A DNA stretch of 25,828 nt from Pseudomonadota bacterium (GCA_018660405.1 JABJKL010000201.1:1-25828); one strand, 5' to 3'. Shown: positions 14,851 to 23,938, numbered from the stretch's first letter. A program made the numbers and translations. The notes: a model not told the origin generated them from the sequence alone.

Positions 14851-16545
14851 TTATAGGCTTCCGTTAACGATATTTCCGCCTACCATGGTAGCAATCGCTT
14901 TGATGTCCTTGATCTCGTCTTCCGGAACAGTCAAGTAGTCACGATCTAAAATCACCATGTCAGCAAGCAGCCCCGGCTTGATTGAACCAAGATTACTTTC
15001 CTGGAACATTAAGTAGGCGTTCGAACGAGTATGTGCGATCAAGGCTTCTTCACGAGTTAATGTCTGTTTCATCACTACCTCGCCGCCTAATGCGCGGCCA
15101 GTCACTGCCCACCACAGTGTAACAAACGGCGCGATTTGATTAGCCTTGGTTCCATCAGTGCCCAGTCCAAAGGGTATTCCGCTGTCTTGTACCAATCGAA
15201 GAGGTGGCATATCGTAGGCGGCTTCTCCAAACTTCTCAAATAGAGGCCCTCGGTTACCGAGCACAGAAATACTCCGCATCTGCAGGTTCATGCCTAAATG
15301 CCGGGCCCTCTCAATTTGCGAAATACCGACATTATCAGCGTGGGTGACCGACCAGCGTAATTGGCGCAGGGGATATTCTGTGTTTATTTCGGTCATGACA
15401 TCCAAGAGTATGTCCATCGTCTCTGGTTGCATGGCGTGTGTTTGTGTTGGCCATGCATTGGCCGCCGCAGCAGTAAGAATTTTGCGCCCTTGCTCAATGT
15501 CTTCTGGCGTAGGTGTCGCCGGATCAATAACGCCGTCCCAATGAAATGGGCCATAGTAAATCTCACCCATCGAAAGCAAGTCGAACATTTCGTTGCCTTG
15601 AAAGGGGAGAGTTGTCTGGATTCTTTCGACCAGTGCATCTGCTGCTTCTGGCGTTGCGGGCACGTTGGCGTTAAGGGTGTGAAATATTCGTACTGAAATG
15701 CCTTCAGATTCGGCTAATTCCCCGAGGCGAGTATAACTCTCTTGTTTGATCCCTACACCGCCAGGATCAAAGACGCTGGTTAGACCGATACTACTCAGAT
15801 AACTAAAGGCGGCTCTTGTCCCTTGAGCTTGCTTGTCAGCGGATACCGAAGGAAAATGTGTGATGGCTTTGGTGATCATCGGAAAACCGCCATTCAATCG
15901 ACCGGTCACTTTACCATTTTCATCCCGAACCACATGTTCCGACAAATCACTCGCCGTTTCCGAGCTTCCCGGCGCAATCGTTATGGGAATACCCATGGCC
16001 TCGAACCATGTGGTGTTACCGTAAATATGGTGATAGACAGACTGTAGAAAAACAGGGCGGTCAGAAGCTAGAGCGTCAAGTTCAGCCAAAGTGAAGTCGT
16101 CTTTGCTATCTGCGAATTGGCTTTCTTGCCAACCTCCGAGTGACATAAGCCATTCACCCGCTGGCAAGGTGCTGGCTTTCGCTTTAAGGATGTTCAGGGC
16201 TTCTGCTCGACTGGTAACGCCATCCAGGCGCGCGTCATTAGGCCAATACTCAGTCGCACGCACCACATGGTTGTGGTTATCGATTAATCCAGGGATGACT
16301 GTTCTACCTTCCAGATTAATGATGTTAGTTTGAGGGCCTGCTAGTGCATTAATTTCTGCGTTGCTGCCGACGGCAAGAATTCGATCTCCTGAGATAGCAA
16401 CTGCTTCCTGAATAGAAAAATAATCGTCTACGGTGATGATTTTGCCGTTAGAGAATATTTGATTTGGTGCTTCCTGGGCGTTTAGTGGAAAGCTTGTGCC
16501 TGTTTGCAAAATTATTGCTGCCAGAGCTAATTTAAATGTATTCAT
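14851..16545 (-). CDS. Exported amidohydrolase, family 3 (YtcJ-like)
   Basis: A 564-residue protein, the usual length of YtcJ-like amidohydrolases, with a signal peptide ending near PLNAQ. A beta-sandwich start (ISGDRILAVGS) precedes the TIM-barrel. Metal-site motifs are IPGLIDNHNH (His91 and His93), TQTHA and SVTHAD (further His), and LGTDGT (Asp). The end returns to the sandwich domain with ADMVILDRDYLTVPE. Such enzymes hydrolyse amide, imide or related bonds, often in ring compounds; the true substrate is unknown. It is the first gene of the minus-strand run 16545-10506. No single promoter is certain in the 376 bases upstream. Confidence 0.94.
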   Translation of the reverse strand: MNTFKLALAAIILQTGTSFPLNAQEAPNQIFSNGKIITVDDYFSIQEAVAISGDRILAVGSNAEINALAGPQTNIINLEGRTVIPGLIDNHNHVVRATEYWPNDARLDGVTSRAEALNILKAKASTLPAGEWLMSLGGWQESQFADSKDDFTLAELDALASDRPVFLQSVYHHIYGNTTWFEAMGIPITIAPGSSETASDLSEHVVRDENGKVTGRLNGGFPMITKAITHFPSVSADKQAQGTRAAFSYLSSIGLTSVFDPGGVGIKQESYTRLGELAESEGISVRIFHTLNANVPATPEAADALVERIQTTLPFQGNEMFDLLSMGEIYYGPFHWDGVIDPATPTPEDIEQGRKILTAAAANAWPTQTHAMQPETMDILLDVMTEINTEYPLRQLRWSVTHADNVGISQIERARHLGMNLQMRSISVLGNRGPLFEKFGEAAYDMPPLRLVQDSGIPFGLGTDGTKANQIAPFVTLWWAVTGRALGGEVVMKQTLTREEALIAHTRSNAYLMFQESNLGSIKPGLLADMVILDRDYLTVPEDEIKDIKAIATMVGGNIVNGSL

Positions 16546-16864
16546 GCTTGTTCCCCTGTTTCCTTAGCTTAATTTGGTGTGTGTCTTTAATGAACGACTG
16601 GTTCGGTCGCTCCAGTAGGAGCCGCACCGGCACCGGCTTAGAAATGTCGCCTGAGAATGCCTGTTGCTAGCGCATGTGCTTCAAATTTGTTTATTAATTC
16701 CGCGAGCATTAAAGCACACGCAGTGCTATTTCAGGAGTGCTTTATCGTTTTTGTAGCATTTGATACGTCCAATATCCATATCGCATCTGTGCCTGGCCTT
16801 AATGTGCTGGAATTCAACAAGGCATTCTAATCAAGGCGCATTAGTAGAGCCGTTCTAAAAAATC
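16546..16864. other. Non-coding gap upstream of the amidohydrolase
   Basis: No credible gene is seen on either strand. It should hold the promoter of the minus-strand run starting at 16545. One inverted repeat, TAAAGCAC (16710-16717) with GTGCTTTA (16737-16744), is followed on the plus strand by TCGTTTTTG. ACCGGCACCGGC near 16629-16640 is a short direct duplication. Confidence 0.6.
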
Positions 16865-16897
16865 AAGCCCCGCTGTTAAAGAATAACAGCGGGGCTT
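16865..16897 (-). terminator. Rho-independent terminator of the DoxX-like gene
   Basis: AAGCCCCGCTGTTA (16865-16878) and TAACAGCGGGGCTT (16884-16897) form a perfect 14-bp stem with a 5-base loop. On the minus strand the stem is followed by GATTTTTTAG, a proper T-tract. It lies 25 bases downstream of the stop at 16922. Confidence 0.93.
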
Positions 16898-16921
16898 ATT
16901 GGTTGTCGGGCTGGCTCAGGT

Positions 16922-17314
16922 TTAGAAGTTAAGCTTGGTATCCTGGTCTCGCAACACATAAAGCGTGTAGCAAGCCGCTAGCATAGGCCATGCGGCGAAG
17001 AACATAAGGTTGTAGCCTTCGTATGGGTTTAAATACTTGGAGAGCGAGGTGAGTGTTGAGATCGCGTGAATAATAAGAATCGCGAGGTAGGTGATATTTT
17101 TGAATCGACCCACCAAAAAAAGAAGAATTAATACGCTCTCAATAACCGCGATAGCCATCAAAATTGTTCCGCCCATACCGGGCAGGAAGTAGAAATTTTC
17201 GAATACGGCAGCTGCGTGGCCGGGATTTACGAATTTGTCGACTGTCCACATTATTAATACCAGTGCGACGCTGATTCTCAACAAAAACAATGAGTTAGTA
17301 AGTTTTTCATTCAT
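16922..17314 (-). CDS. DoxX-like small integral membrane protein
   Basis: A 130-residue protein with about four hydrophobic helices (roughly 7-26, 46-66, 72-92 and 100-121). It has the DoxX/MauE-like feature 'LRISVALVLIMWTVDKFVNPGHAA...F' at the start and a short polar C-terminus. No signal peptide cleavage site is visible. Members of this superfamily are quinone- or thiol-linked membrane proteins whose exact roles are mostly unknown. It has its own strong terminator, and its start is divergent from the lipoprotein gene at 17608, so it is probably a single-gene unit. Confidence 0.85.
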   Translation of the reverse strand: MNEKLTNSLFLLRISVALVLIMWTVDKFVNPGHAAAVFENFYFLPGMGGTILMAIAVIESVLILLFLVGRFKNITYLAILIIHAISTLTSLSKYLNPYEGYNLMFFAAWPMLAACYTLYVLRDQDTKLNF

Positions 17315-17607
17315 TTCTTATTCTCCATAAACCGAAGGTTTGGTTAAGTGTTAATTGTGATATGAATCAGGCCTCCACGTTATCGCGATTGTTGCAAGAT
17401 GGACTGGCAGAAGGATGACCCAGAAAAAATGACCTGTCGTATTGGTTAATTCTTGCAATCAACCACTATTTTTAATATTTGGTTACAAGCAGTTGCTTTA
17501 CACAGGCTTCGTTCTAGGGCAATCTTTTCGGTTCGCGCCAGATTCGCTTGCCAATAAGTGACCTGTTCGGAAGAACAGCTGGTTGTAATGAGGGGGAATC
17601 GATAGTG

Positions 17608-19743
17608 ATGTTGAAAAATATTATATTGCGAAGTATCGGGGTTTTTGCATGTGCTACAGCGTTGGCAGCCTGCAATAACAATACGGGAGCGGGACAAGAA
17701 GTCGTTAGTGATATGGCGGCAGATTCGGCTTCAGGCCCAGCGACGGAAGCGAGCGATATTGCGGGTACCGTAACCAGCGCTGCGGGACCAGAGGCGGGTG
17801 TTTGGGTGATTGCCGAAACCGATGCCTTTGACACTTTTTACGCCAAGGTTGTGGTTACCAATCACGAAGGTCAATATTTGATTCCTGATTTGCCAGCGGC
17901 GAATTATCAACTGTGGGTTCGAGGATATGGCTTGAGCGATTCAGAAAAAACCGCCAGTCAGCCTGGGGACACAGTTGCATTAACTGCCATTGTTGCGCCG
18001 GATGCCGCTACTGCTGCTCAGGTTTATCCAGCTGCCTATTGGTATTCCATGATGCATTTGCCCCCTGACGATGCCTATGGAGCCGTTAATGGTGGAAAGA
18101 ATGGTTACCTCATGTGGATGAAGAATATGGGTTGTGCCGGTTGTCACCAGCTGGGACAGCTTTCGACAAGAACCCTGCCCGATAATATCGGCGAATTTGA
18201 AACTTCTGCGGCTGCCTGGATGCGACGAGTATCTTCGGGGCAGGCGGGAGACATGATGGTTGGCCAATTGTCGCGCGCAACAGCTGGATTGGCTCCAGAA
18301 TATCTGGCTGACTGGACCGACCGCGTTGCTGCTGGCCAATTGCCTCATACCACGCCAGAAAGACCCAGCGGGCTGGAACGGAATGTGGTCGCGACTATTC
18401 GTGACTGGTCAAGAGGAAACGTCTATATGCATGACCTCTCAGGTACAGATCGACGCAATCCAACGGTTAACGCTTACGGTAAAATTTACGGTGCACCCGA
18501 ACTGAGTACCGATGAAATGCCGGTACTCGATCCGATTAATAACACAGCCACCATCAGGATGTTGGAGGTGCGGGATGAGGATACCCCGACCACTAATGAT
18601 GCCCCGGTCATTGCGCCATCACCCTATTGGGGTGACGAAGCGATCTGGGACAGTCAGGCGAATGCACATAACCCGATGTTGGATCAGGATGGCAGAGTTT
18701 GGTTGACTTCGCGAATTCGCGGTCCGGAAACTCCGGATTATTGTAGAGAAGGTTCTGACCATCCCTCTGCACAGCTCTTTACTGTTGAAGAGACAGAACG
18801 AAATGTATCGGTTTACGACCCCGAAACCGATGAATTTCAATTTGTTGATACTTGTTTCAGTACACACCATTTGCATTTTGCTGAAGACGAGAACAACACG
18901 CTCTGGACCAGTGGTGGCGATCAGGTGGTCGGATGGGTTGATACCAACAAATTTTTGGAAACAGGCGACTCGGCTGCTTCTCAAGGTTGGTCTCCGTTAA
19001 TTCTTGATATCAATGCAAATGGCCAGATCGACGAATGGGTCGAGCCAGATGAAGCGATTGATCCTGCAAAAGACAAGCGTATACCGGCAGATTTTTATGC
19101 GGTTATGCCTAATCCGGCAGATGGTTCGGTGTGGGGTACTAATGCTTTCGCGTTCCCTGGAGCTTTGATTCGGTACGATCCCGTGACGGGGCTTGGCGAG
19201 ATTTTTCGTCCACCATTACCTGGTTTTGGTATTCGCGGCGCCGACATTGACCGAAATGGCGTAATTTGGGCGTCAATGGGCAGCGGGCATATGGGCGAAT
19301 TTGATCGCCGGAAATGTACTGGCCCATTAAACGGCCCCGAAGCGACTGGAGATCATTGCCCCGAAGGGTGGACTTTTTACGATTACCCCGGCCCGGGTTT
19401 TGCCAACTATCCCGACTTCAGTGTTGAATCAAGCTATTATACCTGGGTGGATCAGCGCAACTCTCTCGGCTTGGGAGACAATACGCCCATTTCGACCGGA
19501 AATCTGTTTGACGGTGTTCATGCGCTGGTGGACGGCGAGTTCGTTACTATGCGAATACCGTACCCATTGGGTTTCTACAGTAAAGGCTTTGAAGGTCGCA
19601 TCGATGACCCAGATGCCGGCTGGAAAGGTCGTGGCTTATGGGTGCCAGAAGGTGACCGCACTCCGTGGCTCAAAGAAACCGGCAAAGGATCTCGTCCGTT
19701 GGTTGTTCATTTCCAGATGCGGCCTGACCCGCTGGCAAATTAG
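17608..19743 (+). CDS. Lipoprotein with carboxypeptidase-regulatory-like domain, one heme c motif and propeller-like C-terminus
   Basis: The ATG at 17608 (or GTG three bases upstream) is chosen because GAGGGGGA precedes it and because it yields a lipoprotein signal, LAAC with Cys22. The frame starting at 17548 only adds a leader. The 711-residue product has a carboxypeptidase-regulatory-like beta-sandwich (about 45-130: IAGTVTSAAGPEAGVWVIAE...GQYLIPDLPAANYQL), then CAGCH (176-180) for covalent heme. A long region (about 310-700) carries repeated 'YDPET-x-EF' and 'NTLWTSGG', 'DRNGVIWASMG' segments, as in NHL/virginiamycin-B-lyase-like propellers. It is an envelope redox protein, possibly electron acceptor or sensor for the downstream enzymes. 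The substrate is unknown. Confidence 0.88.
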   Translation: MLKNIILRSIGVFACATALAACNNNTGAGQEVVSDMAADSASGPATEASDIAGTVTSAAGPEAGVWVIAETDAFDTFYAKVVVTNHEGQYLIPDLPAANYQLWVRGYGLSDSEKTASQPGDTVALTAIVAPDAATAAQVYPAAYWYSMMHLPPDDAYGAVNGGKNGYLMWMKNMGCAGCHQLGQLSTRTLPDNIGEFETSAAAWMRRVSSGQAGDMMVGQLSRATAGLAPEYLADWTDRVAAGQLPHTTPERPSGLERNVVATIRDWSRGNVYMHDLSGTDRRNPTVNAYGKIYGAPELSTDEMPVLDPINNTATIRMLEVRDEDTPTTNDAPVIAPSPYWGDEAIWDSQANAHNPMLDQDGRVWLTSRIRGPETPDYCREGSDHPSAQLFTVEETERNVSVYDPETDEFQFVDTCFSTHHLHFAEDENNTLWTSGGDQVVGWVDTNKFLETGDSAASQGWSPLILDINANGQIDEWVEPDEAIDPAKDKRIPADFYAVMPNPADGSVWGTNAFAFPGALIRYDPVTGLGEIFRPPLPGFGIRGADIDRNGVIWASMGSGHMGEFDRRKCTGPLNGPEATGDHCPEGWTFYDYPGPGFANYPDFSVESSYYTWVDQRNSLGLGDNTPISTGNLFDGVHALVDGEFVTMRIPYPLGFYSKGFEGRIDDPDAGWKGRGLWVPEGDRTPWLKETGKGSRPLVVHFQMRPDPLAN

Positions 19744-19764
19744 CGGTTTGCGGCCAAGTTGTAA

Positions 19765-19796
19765 AAGCTTAATGGGGAGGGAAACCCATTGAGCTT
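19765..19796. terminator. Hairpin after the heme lipoprotein gene
   Basis: AAGCTTAATGGG (19765-19776) pairs with CCCATTGAGCTT (19785-19796) through 12 pairs including one U-G, with an 8-base loop. It starts 22 bases after the stop at 19743. There is no following T-run, so it may slow or process transcription rather than terminate it. Confidence 0.45.
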
Positions 19797-19947
19797 ACTA
19801 GAAAGCGGCTTCAATGGAGTTTGACCTTTATTGGTTCATCATTGCTTCACGGCATGTAGGGTTGGCTGCTTTCCTTTGCATTTAAATAGTTGGACGTAAT
19901 CTGCAAGGATGTTTATCCTCGCGTATCTCTTAATTATGGGTGAATAA

Positions 19948-21504
19948 ATGTTATTTCGATCTGCTGCTCTATTAACCGTTTTTCTGACCTTTTCTGCGGA
20001 GGCAGTTTTTGCCCAGGCAGTGCCACGTACGGTTAGTGGAAAACCCGATCTTCAAGGTATTTGGCAGGTTCAGAATCGAGCGTCCTACAACTTACTGAGT
20101 CACACGGCACGACAGGATATGCAGCCGGGCATGGGGGTCGTGGTGGGCGATGAGATTCCGTATCAGCCCTGGGCGGCTGAGCAGCAACTTGCCAATTTTG
20201 AGAATCGGCAAACGGATGATCCGTTATCAAAATGTTTCTTACCAGGTGTTCCGCGCATCATGTACATGGAGCACCCTTTTCATATCTTCCAGACCGACGA
20301 GCGTGTTGCAATCACCTTCGAATGGACGCAGGTTTTTCGGCATATTTATACCGGCGGCCAGCAACAAATGTACCCCGGTATAGAAATGTGGATGGGTGAT
20401 TCACGCGGCCGTTGGGAAGGCGATGTGCTGGTAGTGGAAGTCATTGATCATAACGACCAGACCTGGTTCGATGCTGCCGGGAATTTCCACAGTAATGCGA
20501 TGCACCTGACCGAGCGTTATCGAATGCTCGACGAGAACACCATTGAGTATGAAGTAACCATTGAGGACGAGAATGTATTTACTCGTCCATGGGTAATTCG
20601 TATGGCGTTACACCGCCAGACGCATATGGATCGAATTCTTGAGTATCAATGCCAGAGTGAAGTCGAAGAGGCTAATGGTGACTTCGAGCGTGACGTTCGC
20701 ACCTGGTACCCGGCCACAATACCTGAAGATAACGAACCATTTGATGCTGATGCAGGTGTCGAATTGCCAGAACTGACTGTGGCAGCCGACATTCCACGGC
20801 TGGCGGACGGCACACCAGATATAAGCGGTTATTATTTGGCCGACGGCGGTGGTTCGAATTATGGTCTGGAAACGTTTTCAGATCGCTTCCTGTTGCCCGA
20901 TTCACGCGGGGTTGTTGTAGACCCTCCTGATGGAATACTGCCTTATCAAACATGGGCTCGCGAAGAGAGAATTGACCGTCAGCGCCCACACCGTGGTTAC
21001 GATGACCCGACAGCGCATTGTTTCTTGGGTGGTGTTCCGCGCTCCCATTATATTCCCGCGCCGTTCTTCTTTTTGCAGCCACCAGGGCATGTGGTGGTAT
21101 TACATGAGCGCATGTCTTACCGGCAAATATTTCTGGATGGGCGCGCCCATCTTCCCGACCACATTCGCCTGTGGCAAGGTGATTCCGTTGGCCGATGGGA
21201 GGGCGATACGTTAGTGGTCGAATCGACAAATTTTAATGGAAAAGCCTGGCTTAATGAGGTGGGCGACGTAGTTAGCCACGCCCAAACAGTGATTGAGACG
21301 TTTACACCGGTTAGCGCAGACCAGATAATCTATCGTGCGACGGTCAGTGATCCTATCGCCTATACGCGACCCTGGACAATGGAAATGCCGTTTAATCGGG
21401 AAGATCAGGAAGTACTCGAAACTGCCTGTCTGGAAGACAATAACGATCTTGGGCATTTGAAGGATGTCCGTGATGAATATCGTGCTGCACAAAACCAGGA
21501 GTAA
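19948..21504 (+). CDS. Exported protein with two tandem GRWEGD domains (unnamed family)
   Basis: A 518-residue protein with a signal peptide (about 1-23, VFAQ). It is a clear internal duplication. Half one (about 34-250) contains KPDLQGIW, Cys96 in CFLPGVPR, GDSRGRWEGDVLVVE (151-164) and Cys235. Half two (about 290-505) contains TPDISGYY, Cys358 in CFLGGVPR, GDSVGRWEGDTLVVE (411-425) and Cys494. Alternating strands suggest a beta-barrel or lipocalin-like fold, and the paired Cys could form one disulfide per half. I do not know a biochemical role for the family. It is followed after 7 bases by a DUF6152 gene and was probably co-transcribed with it. Confidence 0.92.
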   Translation: MLFRSAALLTVFLTFSAEAVFAQAVPRTVSGKPDLQGIWQVQNRASYNLLSHTARQDMQPGMGVVVGDEIPYQPWAAEQQLANFENRQTDDPLSKCFLPGVPRIMYMEHPFHIFQTDERVAITFEWTQVFRHIYTGGQQQMYPGIEMWMGDSRGRWEGDVLVVEVIDHNDQTWFDAAGNFHSNAMHLTERYRMLDENTIEYEVTIEDENVFTRPWVIRMALHRQTHMDRILEYQCQSEVEEANGDFERDVRTWYPATIPEDNEPFDADAGVELPELTVAADIPRLADGTPDISGYYLADGGGSNYGLETFSDRFLLPDSRGVVVDPPDGILPYQTWAREERIDRQRPHRGYDDPTAHCFLGGVPRSHYIPAPFFFLQPPGHVVVLHERMSYRQIFLDGRAHLPDHIRLWQGDSVGRWEGDTLVVESTNFNGKAWLNEVGDVVSHAQTVIETFTPVSADQIIYRATVSDPIAYTRPWTMEMPFNREDQEVLETACLEDNNDLGHLKDVRDEYRAAQNQE

Positions 21505-21511
21505 CAAGATA

Positions 21512-21919
21512 ATGAAAATATTAACCGCTTTTTTTATTTTAGTGATTGGAATAGCCAGCGGTAGCACCTCGGCTCACCATTCTTTTGCTGCAGAATTTGA
21601 TAACACCAAACCCGTACAATTGACTGGTACGGTGACCCAGATGAAATGGTCCAACCCTCACGCCTGGGTGTTTATCGATGTTGAGGATGAATCTGGCGAT
21701 GTGGTTAATTGGGCGCTGGAATCGATTTCGGGCAACGTTCTGCTGCGTCGAGGTTGGCGCAAAGCAGATTTGCCTGTCGGCACTGTTATACAAATAGAAG
21801 GTTGGCAAGCTCGAAATGGCACCCCGACTGCGAGCGCATTTTATGTAACCTTAAGCGATGGTCGGCGATTGTTTGCCGGTGCGGGTACGGCAAAACCAGC
21901 AACTGAAGAACAGGAATAG
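21512..21919 (+). CDS. DUF6152 family exported protein
   Basis: A 135-residue protein. ATG 21512 is preferred over the in-frame ATG at 21464 because the latter overlaps the previous gene and lacks a signal peptide at its start; AGGAG lies about 10 bases before 21512. The signal peptide ends GSTSA, so the mature form starts His22-His23-Ser-Phe. Then LTGTVTQMKWSNPHAW (His50), LLRRGWRKADLPVG and LSDGRRLFAGAG follow, the complete DUF6152 pattern. It is coupled with the preceding GRWEGD-domain gene and opposes the sulfatase pseudogene 33 bases beyond its stop. Confidence 0.94.
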   Translation: MKILTAFFILVIGIASGSTSAHHSFAAEFDNTKPVQLTGTVTQMKWSNPHAWVFIDVEDESGDVVNWALESISGNVLLRRGWRKADLPVGTVIQIEGWQARNGTPTASAFYVTLSDGRRLFAGAGTAKPATEEQE

Positions 21920-21951
21920 GCTTTGTTTTAGCTTATTTAGTACACCTGCGG

Positions 21952-22246
21952 CTATAAGTCTTCCGGCAGTACGATACCGTATTCACGGCGATTTTGACGC
22001 CATAAATCAATCATGGTGGCGCGCATTTCTGGGTGCAGTATGGAACCGGGTGAATAATTGTCCCGTGTCGACGAGGGTATCGATATTTGGTGTGCGAATG
22101 TCGCTGCCGTAGATGCCAAGGTCTCCGTAGCCGAGGTCGTCAGCTATGATGAGAAGAATATTGGGACGTTCCTGCGCCCAGATCGGGGGATTGAAAGTCG
22201 CCAACAGTACCAGTACAAGCAGGGCTTGCCGTTTTCCCCATTTCAT
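21952..22246 (-). pseudogene. Arylsulfatase remnant with large internal deletion
   Basis: ATG 22246 begins a signal peptide (MKWGKRQALLVLVLLAT...IWAQ) and the sulfatase start RPNILLIIADDLGYGDLGIY...TPNIDTL...FTRFHTA. At about 22030-22036 the sequence jumps into another frame reading HPEMRATMIDLWRQNRREYG, then IVLPEDL and a stop at 21952, which is the usual end of an arylsulfatase. About 400 residues, including the Cys/Ser-x-Pro-x-Arg formylglycine site, are missing. The join also shifts the frame. The product of the uncorrected frame ends after RNARHHD. It is therefore a dead gene, once encoding an exported sulfatase. Confidence 0.88.
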
Positions 22247-22511
22247 ATAATATCTCGTATACTCAATAAACACCTTGGCTTTCCTCAAGTTGGAACTGAT
22301 GGTTGGATGTAATAGTTCATTATTAACACTGAAAGAAGCCAAAGTTATATAAATTGATGTCCAGCTTCATTGTTTGGGATGAAACATCAAACTCGAAGAT
22401 CGAATTAAAAACAAAGCTTTATACCCAGAGTTACGAGCTTATTGAGAACGAGTGTGTGCCGCCGCTGCGCGAAGCACCTCAGGCTGTTTGGCAACAATAA
22501 TGAGGAACACT

Positions 22512-23372
22512 ATGTCTATTTTAACTTATGTATATTCCAGAAGATCAGGTGCGTCACAGCAGCGGATGAGTTCCAAAGTCAGAGTACTGGCTCGAACCAT
22601 AATGATGAGTATTCTTCTTGTTGTTAGCGCTATCTCTCACAGTCAGGAGATCTCTGCCGTAGATCTTTCTGGAGTTTGGAGTACCAACAGCCTGGATGTT
22701 TTGGAAGATCCGGCCTGGGATACCGTAGGACATTTTTCTTGCGCGTGCACTGCGGAAACATACGAGCTTTTGCGCTCGTTTTTGAATGATCCCGCTAATG
22801 ATCAATTATCTGCCGAAGAAATCGTGCTGGCGCTGGAGGCGCACACACTGGAAGTTATTGAAGATTACCTGACTGAGGCGGGTCAAACCGTTGCTGAAGC
22901 GTTTGACTTTGCTGATGACCCGGCGATCCAGTGTGAGCCCTTTGAGGCGTTTAGAACGGTTATGCACGCCGACCCAATAGAGTTCACAAGTTATGACGAC
23001 CGTATCGTGATCACCGGCGAGGATCTAACCAGTGTGCGTACTGTTTACTTGAATAGTAGCCATCCAGAGTCAGCACAAAAAACCAGTGCGGGGCATGCAA
23101 TCGGTTGGTTTGAGGGGCGCACATTCGTGGTGGAGACCGTTAATGTTGCTGCCGGCATGGTCGACGATCAGCTTGGCTTGCATCACAGTGAGCAGGCAAT
23201 AGGTACTGAACGTTATACACTTAGCGAAGATGGAAATGTTTTAAATATGATCTTTACACTGGATGATCCGGTGATGCTCAAATCTCCATTAGTTATCGAG
23301 CGTCCGAGGGTCCTCACGCCGGGGGTAGCGCTCGACCGTGCACCTTGTGAAACTATTGCTGGAGAATATTAA
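22512..23372 (+). CDS. Exported protein with a single GRWEGD-type domain
   Basis: ATG 22512 is chosen for the GAGGA sequence 5-9 bases upstream; the frame opens from a GTG at 22452, and an ATG at 22566 is possible. From 22512 the protein has 286 residues with a long-n-region signal peptide (VRVLARTIMMSILLVVSAISHS). It keeps DLSGVW near the mature start, Cys141 (IQCEP), GWFEGRTFVVET (198-209, the GRWEGD position) and Cys279. A helical insertion (about 80-125) and a CAC motif near 77-79 distinguish it from the duplicated protein at 19948. It is followed after 2 bases by a DUF6152 gene whose ribosome-binding site lies inside this gene, so translation is coupled. Confidence 0.88.
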   Translation: MSILTYVYSRRSGASQQRMSSKVRVLARTIMMSILLVVSAISHSQEISAVDLSGVWSTNSLDVLEDPAWDTVGHFSCACTAETYELLRSFLNDPANDQLSAEEIVLALEAHTLEVIEDYLTEAGQTVAEAFDFADDPAIQCEPFEAFRTVMHADPIEFTSYDDRIVITGEDLTSVRTVYLNSSHPESAQKTSAGHAIGWFEGRTFVVETVNVAAGMVDDQLGLHHSEQAIGTERYTLSEDGNVLNMIFTLDDPVMLKSPLVIERPRVLTPGVALDRAPCETIAGEY

Positions 23373-23374
23373 TT

Positions 23375-23830
23375 ATGAAAAAACAACGACTATTTTCAAT
23401 GTGTGGCACAGCGTTGCTAACCTTGTTGGTGACTCAATCTCTATCCGCACACCATAACTTTGCCGCGCACTACCGAACAGATGCCAATGTTACGATTACG
23501 GGCATAGTTACAGAATTTCGATTCGTCAATCCGCACGCCAGGGTTTATCTGGATGTCAGAAACGAAAATGGTGAGATAGAAAAGTGGATGGCTGAGGGGG
23601 ACGCTTCAGTTGCTTTGCGACGCTCGGGTTGGGTAGCTGATGAGTTAAAACCTGGCGACCTGCTCAAGGTCGAAGGATACCCATCTCGCTCCGGAGAAAA
23701 TATGCTCGGTTGGAACAATATTACCTTGGCCGATGGTACCGAGATTGGCGGTGGAGATGGTCGCTTGCTTGAAAAACTAAGAATTCTTGAAGAAAGTCTT
23801 GCAAGGTACCGACAACAACGCGGTTCTTAA
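23375..23830 (+). CDS. DUF6152 family exported protein
   Basis: A 151-residue protein with a signal peptide ending QSLSA, so the mature form starts His26-His27-Asn-Phe. VTITGIVTEFRFVNPHARVYL (His54), ALRRSGWVADELKPGD and ITLADGTEIG follow. A C-terminal helical tail of about 25 residues (GRLLEKLRILEESLARYRQQ) is absent from the other copies. The gene starts 2 bases after the upstream GRWEGD-domain gene, with GGAGAAT as ribosome-binding site. A remnant of the MITE A terminus lies immediately downstream. Confidence 0.94.
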   Translation: MKKQRLFSMCGTALLTLLVTQSLSAHHNFAAHYRTDANVTITGIVTEFRFVNPHARVYLDVRNENGEIEKWMAEGDASVALRRSGWVADELKPGDLLKVEGYPSRSGENMLGWNNITLADGTEIGGGDGRLLEKLRILEESLARYRQQRGS

Positions 23831-23831
23831 G

Positions 23832-23880
23832 CTAATGTAGCGTCCTCTTATTCATCATATAGTTCAGGACACTACATTAG
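23832..23880. mobile_element. Remnant of MITE-like element A forming a 15-bp hairpin
   Basis: CTAATGTAGCGTCCT (23832-23846) and AGGACACTACATTAG (23866-23880) form a 15-bp inverted repeat with one mismatch. Bases 23847-23875 match the element A terminal repeat at 26 of 29 positions, so this is the right terminus plus a short piece of the left terminus with the interior lost. It starts one base after the stop codon at 23830 and may now serve as a terminator-like hairpin. Confidence 0.8.
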
Positions 23881-23938
23881 TATATGGGTCAGTTATCTAT
23901 ACTGATCGGTTCTCAATCAAATCGGGGGAATATTGACT

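Noticed and set aside
20672..21229. 185-residue open frame on the minus strand
   Set aside because: It lies entirely inside the duplicated GRWEGD-domain gene, has no ribosome-binding site, and its composition is that of an antisense shadow.
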